This document shows positions 48,851 through 60,300 of a stretch of DNA of 64,000 bases, piece by piece. The stretch's first letter is position 1. Every line of letters begins with the position of its first letter. The translations under genes were made by a program, and so were the position numbers. The notes beneath the pieces were generated by a model. It was not told where the DNA came from. It saw nothing but the letters and a program-made list of their open reading frames with translations, and did not search any database. Source of the stretch: Gordionus sp. m RMFG-2023 (Eukaryota; Nematomorpha; Gordioida; Chordodea; Parachordodidae); NCBI RefSeq assembly GCF_954871325.1, contig NC_088776.1:10974052-11038051 (forward strand). Reading direction: 5' to 3'.

Positions 48851-49395
48851 TAGTCGTTAGAAGCTATGAAATTAAGAGCGATCGTTTGAAACCACATAAG
48901 CTTAACAAAAAAATGTGATCAATTCAAACTGTCGGGCGATAAAGATAGCAGTAAAATCGACCATTAGGATAAAAGACTAAGAATTCATCTATAGGTTGTA
49001 TAAGCTGTCGAGAAATAAGGAAAAAGTATAATATATATCTAAACAAGCTGTCGTAGAAAAAATAAAAGATCAATTTTTAGACGCTATCGTTAGAAGCAAC
49101 AAAAAGTTGAGATTAAAAGCAATTGTTAATCTTTTACAAGCAGTCGTTATCATTTGATAGAGATAAAGCGCTAATCATTTACAAGAGGTCGTTAGCGATG
49201 CGCTAGTATAAATAGTTAATGGTTTATTAGAAGAAATAAAAGCTAGAAAACATATAATCTATCAGAAATATGCAAACAGTCGTTAGAGGCTACTAATACT
49301 AGACAAAGGTACAGGCTCTAGAAGCCTAAAAGAGTTAACAAAAAAGGGGGATTAAATTACGTAAATGAAAGGAGACAATCGTTAAGGGATATATA
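48845..49395. repeat. Region with a recurring ACAAGC-GTCGTTAG motif
   Basis: A motif close to ACAAGCAGTCGTTAG recurs about nine times at uneven spacing of 40-105 bp (for example 48849, 49046, 49137, 49183, 49270). Sequence between occurrences is not repeated. It follows directly on the Gypsy fossil and may be its decayed continuation. Confidence 0.45.
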
Positions 49396-50664
49396 AGATC
49401 ATTAAAGCAGGAATATAAATTGGAAAATCCTATTTATTATTAGAATAATGGTCTGGGCTAAATTAAGGGGAAGGGTTTTGTTATTAGTAATAATTTGAAT
49501 ATACGTTTTTAAAAAAAATATAATATGCATATTTATTCGGAGGCGAATTACATAGAATTTATTTCGTTTTTTATTATATAAAGGATTTTATCTAAAGTAC
49601 TTTTTAATTTTTATGTTTTGGTTTTTATAATTTTTTTCATTTAGTAATATTTTTATATTAAATATCAAATATAATTAATTAATTCTTATTGTAACAATAA
49701 CATTTAATATTAACAATACTAAATACTTATAGGAGTTTATTGCACCAAAAAAATTATTCTGGATAAACACAACATAGAATTATTTATAAAAAATAAAATT
49801 TAGTGACTAATTAAAACTTATATGCCAATATAGTAAAATGAGGTAAAATAAAATGTTTTTATTTGAAAAAAAACTGATCATCATTTAAAGTGTTAAAAAA
49901 TGGGAAATTGATAATCATGCCAATCATATCAAATTCCTATTATTTGCCTGATACAAAGTTTAGATAAATCTTTCTAAAATAATAATAATAGGTGTTCATG
50001 TGCTATGATTATTAATTTCTCAAATCATAATTTGATAAAGTATTAAAATCAAATAATTAGTAAAACCAAGGCCATATTCAAATATATTATAATAAGATTA
50101 AAATCTAATAAAGAAACGAGAAATAGATATTAAATAATTTTTTCTTATTACAATTTTAAAATCATTTGATTCCATTAGCGATTTAAATCAAATTGATTTT
50201 TATTCCCATACCAAGGTCATGATATTTGAGATCTGGTACAACAAAATCTGACCAATTTGGGCACCGTTGGGACGGAGATTTTTGCCAATTTATCAAGACA
50301 ACAGTAGTTAATAGGAGTTTGATTGTCACTAAAAAAATTTGGTCAAATTAGGGAGTTGACCAAATTATCAGGAGCCCAAATTATAAAAGTTTTACTGTAT
50401 AATGTTCAAGTTCAAACAATGTAGGAGAAATGTTATATTTTATAATAGTTGAACAAAAAAAATCCTTTTATCATTCACAGCTAATTCCAAATATAATTCA
50501 TAAAGTTTTATAAGTTATAACATAAAAATCTTAATTCTATATAAAACATTGTTGCAGTAAGAAATTTAACTGATGGATTAACTTTTATGTATAAGGGTAA
50601 AGTAGCCTATCCTTCTTTTAAAAAAATGAAATATCATATATTATACATGATTTGAAATATAAAC

Positions 50665-50866
50665 CTAATTCCATGTAGGAACCATTTGATTTTTGAAGTA
50701 AATGTTTGAACAAATCGGGGTAAATTCCATTTATAGTTACGCCCATCGTGGCAATCCCACCCATAGACTTCAAAAGCTCGGTGGATAAACTCTTGTTAGC
50801 TTGAAACGGGTCGTTCGAATTAAGATTAAGATCCCACTGCCTTAGTAGAGCGGTATCCTTAGTGGC
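50665..50866 (-). CDS. Internal exon of an unrecognised gene
   Basis: 67 codons between a good acceptor (TATTATTTAG) and a GTTTAT donor. The sequence is strongly protein-like and less AT-rich than its surroundings: LLRQWDLNLNSNDPFQANKS, then LLKSMGGIATMGVTINGIYP and DLFKHLLQKS. I do not recognise the family. It starts in phase 0 and ends in phase 1, which fits the exon at 46785-47011. Upstream exons were not found. Confidence 0.6.
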
Positions 50867-51423
50867 CTAAATAATACATTTAGGAAACAGTGAAATATTA
50901 AACCAAAGCCTGGTTATTCCTAAATTACATGATATAATAAAAAATGATGCAAAGTCGTATCCTTTGTGAGACGAATCTATATGCAAACTACCACCTAATA
51001 TGAGTATGAACGATCAAAGAATGTATGCACTATTAGCAAAACATAAGTTATCATATGTAATTCCTATTATAAGTAGTGGAGATCGGGGTGAAACAAAACA
51101 GGGAGCACGTCATATCACTTTATTACATTTTAAAAAATGTTAAAGTTTAGAAAGTGGAATTCAAACAAGGAGAATCTAGCTGTGTTATACTGATGTTTGA
51201 GAAAATATTAAAAAATGGTAAACCCGTAGGTCCTACAAGAGCAGCAATGAAAATAATAAAGACATCTAGATGCCTTATAGTTGAGTGAATTATTCACTTA
51301 TGTTCAATATATTAAGACAAGGTCTAAGGTGGACCCACAGAAGAGGTATGTGAAATGAAGTTGCTTAACTCCCGAGAAATATACCATGCCATGCATGTAA
51401 TTTTTGAGAATGAACCTATCTGG

Positions 51424-52587
51424 GGTCATTCCAAGCTAAATCGACAAAAAAAATAAAATTTTCAGACGAGCATATCTAAAATAATAGTAAAATCAAAATT
51501 TTAAAGCGCTAGTCAATCAGGTCCAAAACATATGTCTCCTTTGAAAACCGCGCAAAGCTTGATGTCATCATTAAATCTCATTTAAAATAAAAATATTTAT
51601 GATTCACAAATTATATATCATTTTATAGCCCTTAAAATTATACAGGAAAATATAAAAAATTTTTTTTAATACCAAGTGTTTTCTTATTTCAGATAAAAAT
51701 GAAAAATTAACATTGTTGACAATGGATTTGCTTTGGGTGTTGATATTAGCTGGAAATGTTTATTACCTTAACATTATATATTTATTCAAAAAAAAAATAG
51801 ATAGCGTTTTTTTCGTTTTATTTAAATTTTTATAAATAAACAAATATATTATAGATGGAGCTATGCTTGAAATAATATTAGTAAAAAATTTTGGTATATT
51901 TACTGTACCGTTTAATCCAAGTGAATTTCAATTGGCTGAACTATGTTATGAGTCCTGCACTAAACCTTTTTTATAGCTCCGATCCGAGATATTTTTAATA
52001 AATATATTTGCCCAAACAATCAAAAAATATTATTTATTACTTTTATTGTATTAGTTTATTTATTACCTTTATTGTATTAGTTTATTTATTTTTTATTCTT
52101 TTCTTTCTATGGTATTTTTAAAAATTCTACCTTTGTTATGTCATTCCTTCATGGCTATAAAGCAATCATATCTTTTTTAAATTTAAATATATGTTACAAC
52201 AAAATGAATTTATTATAATCTGTTATTTTCCTGAAATTTATGCCCTTGTAAATTATATATTTTATTTATAAACATTTAAATAAATTCTAAAAACTAAAAA
52301 ACGCTATCAATTTTTTCGATTAAACAGTTTAATATAAAGATAATAAATAAAAATCCCTTCTCAACAATTTTATATTTTTTATATCAATGAAGAATATTAA
52401 GGGCTCTAAAATATATATATAATTTGTAACTATATCATAAGTAATTTTACAAAAACAAGATTCAATGAAATCATTGCGCGAATTTCGACTTTGTTGGCAT
52501 ATATCTTTGTTGAACTATATCATGCCAAGTTTCATTCATTTTTGAAATGCTCGTTCGAAACACTGGTTGATTTGCAATGGAATGACC
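51424..52587. mobile_element. Long-TIR element of 1.16 kb
   Basis: GGTCATTCCA at the left and TGGAATGACC at the right are perfect 10-bp inverted ends. The inverted similarity continues for roughly 200 bp (for example GACGAGCATATCTAAAA against the complement of the right side, CGAACGAGCATTTCAAAAAT, and CAAATTATATATCATTTTAT with AGCCCTTAA on both arms). The middle is AT-rich without a frame. A non-autonomous DNA element; superfamily not determined and no clear target duplication. Confidence 0.75.
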
Positions 52588-53439
52588 CAATAGAAGAGAT
52601 CCCTTAGTACTCCTGAGGCATTATCTTGGTCACAACTTTTTTTTAGTACCAATAAGAAGGGACATGCACCTCCAAACGTTTATTATTCCCACTAGCCCTT
52701 ATGATTTTTTTTATATAATTGGTTCGGTTAATTAAATTCAATTTCTAAAAATAAAATCAGTCTCAGGTGATATTCAATGAGCAATCGATTTATTCAGTTA
52801 ATTGAAATTAACAATATTATATTATCTCGCTATGAATTCATTCCAAAATGTTTATTTGATATAAATTACTAGGAAGGCTCTTTTATGCTCATTGCAAAGC
52901 AAGTGATTTAGTATATTATCGTTTGGAGATCCGTATGATAACGTCTTTTGAGAATCGCATAAATTACAAGTGTATGTTGTGTAAAGCAATTTACAGCTCT
53001 TGTAAAATTGGTGTTCGATGACAAATTCCATACCTATTATATTATATATAAAAATTTCATGCTTAAAAATATTTTTCTATTTTCCTTTTAATATTTTTGT
53101 AAAAAATGGTAAATATAACTATAACTCAATAAACAAAAGTTTTAAATGTAAACAAAAATATCAACAATGGCAAAATATTTATTATAATAAATAATGTATA
53201 ATATATAATATAATGGTGGGGGTTTTTTACCATGTGCGTTAAAGGAACAAGAGGGATAAGGGAGTGTTTCAAAGAAATACTTGTAATTCCCTTTTAGGAA
53301 TTCAATTTGGGTTTTTTGTCTGAGGGAAAGGGACTCGTTTTTAAACCCCATCCTTATTGAAATTTTCCTACCCAATTGATTTAAATATTTTAGGGATTGA
53401 GTATCAGGGTTCCCTAAAACACTAAGAATTAATAGATAA

Positions 53440-54800
53440 AAATAAAAGATTTAAGAGGGGCCTATATTTACTGCATTTTTTAATTTCTTGGAGTTCCAAG
53501 AGGTCAGAGTTTCTGTTGGAGGGAAATGAGGCAACACTGACATATCCCAGACAAGCCTTTCCGCCGATCCAACATATTAAGGATATGCCATCGGGACGCT
53601 TACCATCAAAAGACCTAATGGTTCCAAACCAGTGTGGAAACAGGCGGAAAAAGATTTACCGATCAACTTATTAAGATTGTCATGTCGCAAAAAGCGGCCG
53701 CTGACTTTAAGGGGAGAGAAACAATGTCTAGAAATTAGATCAACTTGCTTATTACGGCAACAAAAATCAATAGACGGTATGAGACAACCTAGCCTAGCCA
53801 ATGGCAATTTGAAACTCAGTTTGTGGTAACACGTCCTTTTTCCTACTTGAGATCGCCTCTAGCCATTCATGGACGTTATAAATTTTTTTTGCGTTTCTAA
53901 GTAGTCGAAGGCTAGTTAGATCGGGACACAAACAAAGTTTTTCAAATGCACATTGAAACATGGGAATTCTTTAAATTGCTGAAAACAGGGTGATCGGACC
54001 CTTGGAGAATTAGAGTACACCAAGATTGTTTGGCCAAAGCTAAAAGTGGATCGTTCAACTCGATAAGCGAGGAAATAGAGTAGTTAAAAGATACCCGTAA
54101 AGAAGGAAACAAACAATTGTCATGGGTAAATCCAAGTTTTCCCGGGTAAGTCGGCAAAGATGCAAATTACTAATCAAAATTAGAAAATTTTAGAACTAAA
54201 AGGGATTCGATGAAATGTTTAAATTTTACTTCGAAGGACTTAAGGAGGGAATTATTGGAAAGTCGGGGTAGATTTAAAAATGTGCAAGAATTTAGGTAAG
54301 AAAATTATTTTTTGACGAGAAAAAAAACAGATTTTTAAGCGAATTAAAAAGAGATTGTATCACATTGTCAATTTTTTTTTGACAAAATGAAGTTGAAAAG
54401 CCGACTGAAGAATCTAAAAGAAAGAGATTTTCCTACGGAATAATTTTAAGGTCTGGGGAGAGATAATATCCTTATTGTTGAGAAAGGATATCTCGCATCA
54501 TTTTCTATTTAAGGAAAGGCCACTATTCGAAGCTTCCATTTCAACGTAATCGATGCCGATATAACATTGGGTAATGATCCGCCAAAAGTGTCATAGTGGA
54601 GACACCATAAATTTAGGTCTAATTTGAAATCAGGCCTTAAATTTTTGATCAAATCCTGAACACCTATAGTAAAGCAAAGGACCTATGGTTAGCCTTGCTG
54701 ATTCCCCTCTTCAGAGGATATGAAAAATTCCCCGAATTTGAATTACAAGGGAAAACAGGAATTAAGAAATTCCAATATTTGAGTAAATGTTGTAAGAGGG
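53440..54800 (-). mobile_element. Decayed reverse-transcriptase element (fossil)
   Basis: On the minus strand, from right to left, worn but ordered motifs appear: SSEEGNQQG (the S-x-x-G-x-x-QGDPLGP block of a reverse transcriptase) near 54710, NLWCLHYDTFGG (position of the YLDDG-x-LGG block) near 54590, then C-terminal blocks HDNLNKLIGKS, LEPLGL and DGKRPDGISLI. These blocks occur together in invertebrate retroelements without LTR-type pol. Whether it is a LINE or a DIRS-like element I cannot decide. It is broken in several places and old. Confidence 0.6.
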
Positions 54801-54889
54801 TAAAAATGAACTCCTAAAGTCTAAATTGCCATATAAATAATTAAGGAGGACATATATTAAAATGATAAATGAACCTCCACTTGAGTATT

Positions 54890-55303
54890 TTAATTTGGAC
54901 TCTTTGTTTTAGGTGATAAAAACTCGTGAACTAAATAGATTATACCTAATAATGGTTCTGTGATTAGTTGAAGTGTTTCCTGGATAAAGGGTTGCACATC
55001 TATAAAAACTTCCTTTTCATCAGTCAGATAATTTGAAGTTCCATTTGATTTATTATATTCTAGAGACATATTAAATTTCATATTTTCACTTGCCCCTTAA
55101 TAAATAAATAAAATTAAATATACACATCAATCATAATGAATTGATTTATAAATTTAAGGAAAATTTCATTTTGATTAAACTTTTATCAGGTAAAATATCA
55201 GGCGGTATTGGAATATTTTCATTAATTTTTATCATCATGTCAGCCCACAATTTTGCTGCCTCAGCTATTTTGTGTGTTTCATCGTTCTTAATTAAAGGAT
55301 ACT
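54890..55303 (-). CDS. Two last exons of an unrecognised gene
   Basis: Exons 55181-55303 and 54890-55095 join in phase (intron 85 nt) and end at a TAA stop. The first encodes IKNDETHKIAEAAKLWADMM and NIPIPPDILP. The second encodes a polar stretch, then FIQETLQLITEPLLGIIYLV, a moderately hydrophobic helix, and a polar tail. About 109 residues in all. The first exon begins in phase 1, so upstream exons exist to the right but were not found. No family recognised. Confidence 0.55.
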
Positions 55304-55429
55304 CTATTAAAATAATATTTTTTACTTTATAGGTTATAGTTTATATATCAATTTTACAATATGAATTAAGGTATATTATAGTATATCATAAATAATTAGA
55401 CCCATGTAAATAAATGTATTGGGAGAAAG

Positions 55430-55656
55430 GGGGGGGGGTGAGAATTTAAGATATTCCTTTTAGCGATTTTTTTAAAAATTAAATTTAAATTCGCCTAGAA
55501 TCTAATATAAATATTCTCAATTTACTATGATATTTTTATTTCAATAATTTAGAACCTATTTTATAATCTATCAAATATTCCATATACTAATGAATAGCCT
55601 AAAAACAAAATTAGTTATTTTTTGAAATTTAGAAAAATGGGGGGGGGGGGGGGTGG
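55430..55656. repeat. Poly-G runs
   Basis: G10 at 55429-55438 and G15 at about 55639-55653, in AT-rich DNA. Similar C runs lie at 12587, 21029 (C16), 35281 (C17) and 44907 (C14). Run lengths may be uncertain in the assembly. Confidence 0.7.
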
Positions 55657-56029
55657 ATAAATAGCTGCTGAATTTTTGCCTTGGACCACCAGAAAAGGTA
55701 ACAGCCCCTTCCCTGCAAATAGTGGTAGTTATATAGACAAATAAACTTTTATAAATGATTAATTTATATAATATTTATTCATTTTCTAAAATGAAATAAC
55801 TTCTAATTGCATATCAATTGTGCGAAGCCTATTTTAATCAATAGAGGAGGCAAAATATATTATATGCAGGATTATCCTATTGGAGTGGGGTACTATTATG
55901 TGAGTTTTTCCCAGGGATCCAAACCTAACAAATGGGCCATCTCATGTCAAATTGATCAAGATTTGGCCGACCTCTTTATAAACTGTTAAAAATTTCTGGA
56001 ATTATCTAGGTAGGTAAAAAAAAAATGAG

Positions 56030-56250
56030 AAAGCCCTTTATTTTAGTTCGCTAGCATACCTGGTTCTCGAAATATAGGGAGCTCATAATGGAATCTGTAA
56101 AATTTTTAAAATGCTTATATCTGAAAAACTATTTATAGTAAAACATATAAAATTCGGCGCCAATTTGAGTCTTTAACTTCCGGTTTACCTATAATGCTTT
56201 ACCTGTGTTTTTAAACAATAAAGGGAGTTTCGAAAATTTCTTTTTGCCTT
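56030..56250 (+). repeat. Dispersed repeat, direct copy
   Basis: Shares GGAATCTGTAAAATTTTTAA, ATGCTTATATCT, CTATTTATAGTAAAA and TGTGTTTTTAAA blocks with the opposite-strand copy at 59595-59880. It ends 10 bp before the left hAT element. Confidence 0.65.
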
Positions 56251-56260
56251 TCATTTAGAC

Positions 56261-57029
56261 CAGGGTTGGCAAGTCGGTCAATTGACCAGTCAAATTCAGT
56301 CAATTGACGGGTCAATTGACCGGAGGAGTATTTGACCTGTCAAATACGGTCAAATACTCTAAAAAATTTAAAGGAAGAATAAATTGAAAATATGTTTAAA
56401 AAAGGGAAAAAAGATGTAAATACATGTGATCACAATGTTAGCTTATTTTTTGTGTTCACAATATCAAGAGGAGAACTCACAAGTATGTGATATAATTCAA
56501 GAATTAGCTCTTTTACAAGATAGTGATGACCAAAATATTTTAAGTGATATAATTAATTTCAGAAGCAAAAACAGCATGTTTAATATAGCAAATTATGCGG
56601 AAAGTATAATTTCCAGAAACAATCAATTCCGACCTCTAGTTAATAGATTAAACTTTGTCCACCCTGCCCATTAAGAGACTAACAATTCCTAGTTCTAATT
56701 CTTCTTTAGAAAGAAATAGGTCGATTAGAATTAATATTCTTATGAAAATGGAAATCGATTGAAGATCTAAGACATCAGGAAAATTGATTAAAAAATATTA
56801 AAGAAAATGATAATATTGAAAATGAATCAGAACAAGAACTCCGCTACGTTAGTTATTGAATGACAATGAATTTAAAAAATTAATATTATAGATTTTATTT
56901 TACTATTATATTCAAAATAAAGTTAATATTAACTTTAAAAAAACGTATATTTGAATTTGACCACATTTGACCGGTCAAATATCGGTCAATTGACCGAAAC
57001 GTATTTGACCGGTCAAATGCACAACCCTG
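56261..57029. mobile_element. hAT-like non-autonomous transposon, copy 1 (769 bp)
   Basis: Ends CAGGGTTGGCAAGTC and CAGGGTTGTGCATTTG (complement of the right end). Flanked by a perfect 8-bp target duplication ATTTAGAC (56253-56260 and 57030-57037), the hallmark of the hAT superfamily. Subterminal regions on both sides are crowded with GGTCAATTGACC and GGTCAAATAC units, likely transposase-binding motifs. Inside is an 82-codon frame starting with TTG or GTG at 56426 (CSQYQEENSQVCDIIQELAL), identical in the second copy. It is too short for a transposase and I recognise no domain; it may be a remnant of one. Confidence 0.92.
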
Positions 57030-57367
57030 ATTTAGACACATTTTGTAAAATATCGATTTCAAACCCTTGACGACCCGACCCTATCGGCTCCTACGAAATA
57101 TACATTTTTACTAAAAATTGAATGAAAATAGATATCGCTTTACTAAAATACGGATTATGGTTAAAGTTTTGTTGCCAACTTACAATTACCAGGATATTTT
57201 TATAATTTATACCAAAATATTTAGGATTTATATTAAATATACCAATTAAACTGAGAGGCAGTGGGGGCAAATGCCCTTTAGACACTTAATAATGTTACAA
57301 ATTTCGAAAAATATCTTTCGTATAATTTTTATATTATTAATATAAAAATATAGATAAATAATCAAAT

Positions 57368-60300
57368 TCAATCCATGATTCTTTGCGATTCTGTTGAGTT
57401 TGAATAAAATTTAGCTTCAATTTTATCCTGAGAAATTGGATGAAAATTATGAAATTTCTGCGTTTCTGGTTGCGCTTTATTGAATCTCTCTTCTAAAATT
57501 TTTTGCTCTTTCTCATATTCGTCTTCCATATATTATATGAGAAATCTATTCTTAATATAAAAAAAATTATAATATGTATTAATAAATTAGAAATCTTATA
57601 CCTTTAATATTTTCCTTAGAATAGGCAAAAAACTCTTTAGGACAAGTTATTTGTTCTGAAACAGATCTTTGTAAACTAGCCCTGGACATTAAACATCTAA
57701 CTGTACCGTCAACCCCATGGCCAATTTGTGAAATGCCACTGTTTTTATTCCTAAATCATTTTCATGGTGTCAAAGATTGATTAAATTTTTGAATTCTTAT
57801 ATTGTAATGATGTTCCATCTGAAAAGTAGAAGAATTTTCTTGGTCAGCATTAAAATTTATCTATTAGGCAGGACTCAATCTTCTTGGAATAAATGACCGG
57901 CAATCTTATTTTGAATGAGGTTTCAGATATTATTACACAACTTAAATGATTTAAATAATTTAGTGACTTGTAATAAATCACAAAAGGATGAATGGTATCC
58001 TGTGCTTTATTCCAGTGAACCTCCTGTACTCATCTTGAACCACAAAGGTATAATTTTCAGCAAAAATCTGCCAGAATGATCATTTTTGTTCACTTATTAA
58101 TTTTAATAGAATTCATGAATATTGCTTGCAGTGTTGTTATAAATGAGTTAAGCTATTCGAAAAGAGTTTCTATAAAATTAGAGGTTAATGAAGTGAGAGT
58201 TACAAGATTTGTACGATCTGTAGTTACCTATTACCAGGGTTGGCAAGTCGGTCAATTGACCAGTCAAATTCAGTCAATTGACGGGTCAATTGACCGGAGG
58301 AGTATTTGACCTGTCAAATACGGTCAAATACTCTAAAAAATTTAAAGGAAGAATAAATTGAAAATATGTTTAAAAAAGGGAAAAAAGATGTAAATACATG
58401 TGATCACAATGTTAGCTTATTTTTTGTGTTCACAATATCAAGAGGAGAACTCACAAGTATGTGATATAATTCAAGAATTAGCTCTTTTACAAGATAGTGA
58501 TGACCAAAATATTTTAAGTGATATAATTAATTTCAGAAGCAAAAACAGCATGTTTAATATAGCAAATTATGCGGAAAGTATAATTTCCAGAAACAATCAA
58601 TTCCGACCTCTAGTTAATAGATTAAACTTTGTCCACCCTGCCCATTAAGAGACTAACAATTCCTAGTTCTAATTCTTCTTTAGAAAGAAATAGGTCGATT
58701 AGAATTAATATTCTTATGAAAATGGAAATCGATTGAAGATCTAAGACATCAGGAAAATTGATTAAAAAATATTAAAGAAAATGATAATATTGAAAATGAA
58801 TCAGAACAAGAACTCCGCTACGTTAGTTATTGAATGACAATGAATTTAAAAAATTAATATTATAGATTTTATTTTACTATTATATTCAAAATAAAGTTAA
58901 TATTAACTTTAAAAAAACGTATATTTGAATTTGACCACATTTGACCATATTTGACCGGTCAAATATCGGTCAATTGACCGAAACGTATTTGACCGGTCAA
59001 ATGCACAACCCTGCCTATTACTGTAAATAATATATTCGATATCACTTGAATATAATATTTCACTCATCATGGCCATTAAATTAAAAGATCCAGGGCATTG
59101 AGCACAATTATCAAAAAAGAAAATTAGAAATGCTGAATTACAAATTATTTTTGGCAATATATCTTTATATGAAATCTTAATTAAATCTTTATTTAAATTA
59201 ATTTTAGGAGAATAAATTTTTCACCTGTGATATGGAATAAAATTTTAATTGAACTGCACCTAGAACAAATGTTTTTCCACTCTCCAAACCCCAAATGTTA
59301 TTGGTAGACAGGCGAGTTAAAATAGTATGCATGTTCCTTTTTATTGCAGTTTTTATACAATTTTATTGAGCTAATAAGTCATTCGTTATAGTAGCAAAGT
59401 ATAGATCTAAAAAAATGTAAAGCTAGCTTTTTAAGGATGGTGGGAGGGGGTGGACTGGAAAATTTTGTCATATTTATATAAACGAATATATTCTTTCATT
59501 TTAAATAATATTTTTCAACCATAATCTGTAGTTTCATATAACTCCATCTATTTTCTTTCAAATTTGATAAAAATGTATATTTCTGAAGAACCAATAGTGT
59601 GCATTGTATAAGGCAAATAGAAATTTTCGAAAAAAAACTCCTTTTATTTAAAAACACAGGCAAAGCTATAAGTAGATCTGAAGTTAAAGATTCAAAGTGA
59701 AGCAAAATTTTTTATTTTTTGTAGAGATTTTTTTTTTACCTGCAGTATGATATATTATATTTTTTTACTATAAATAGTATTTGAGATATAAGCATTTTAA
59801 AAATTTTACAGATTCCAAAGTGGCTCTTTTTTGCACCTAGAAGTCCCTATATCTCTGGAACGATGTGTAATTACTTTTTACCTATCCAAATCCAAAATTT
59901 TTTCAACAATTTAAAAGGGATTGGCCAAATTATTTGACATAGAATAACTCAAATATTGGTTTTGGTTTTCAGATAAATATAAATATAATGGTTAATGGTT
60001 CAGATTTATAAAAAATAATAATAGTAATTCAATTTGAATCTCTAAATCTGATTCAAACCTTTTCATTATTAGAATTATGCAAAGAAAAACATATTTTTAT
60101 AATTATATTACTATTCTACACTAAAAATAATTATTTATATTTATCAGTCAAAACTTTTTAATAATTTTTAAAAGAGTGTGATTCAGGTTCTGGTGACAAA
60201 TTCTTCTTAAGATTCTAGTTCTGTGATTCAGGTTCTGGTGACAAATTCTTCTTAAAGATTCTAGTTCAGTTTAGGTTGGCAAATAATAGTTCAGTATAAA

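Larger units (their letters stand above)
47037..50664. other. Intron or intergenic stretch with repeats
   Basis: Contains the hairpin at 48430-48657, the Gypsy fossil at 48680-48850 and the recurring GTCGTTAG motif region. The rest is AT-rich without recognisable features. Confidence 0.45.

Noticed and set aside
55807-55989. 60-codon plus-strand frame (GGKIYYMQDYPIGVGYYY)
   Set aside because: Protein-like but isolated, with no neighbours in phase and no family; too little to call a gene.
57882-58075. Plus-strand coding-like stretch (DEWYPVLYSSEPPVLILN)
   Set aside because: The opposite strand at 57982-58067 gives an exon that fits phase with the zinc-finger gene on both sides of splicing downstream, so the plus-strand reading is more likely the shadow.
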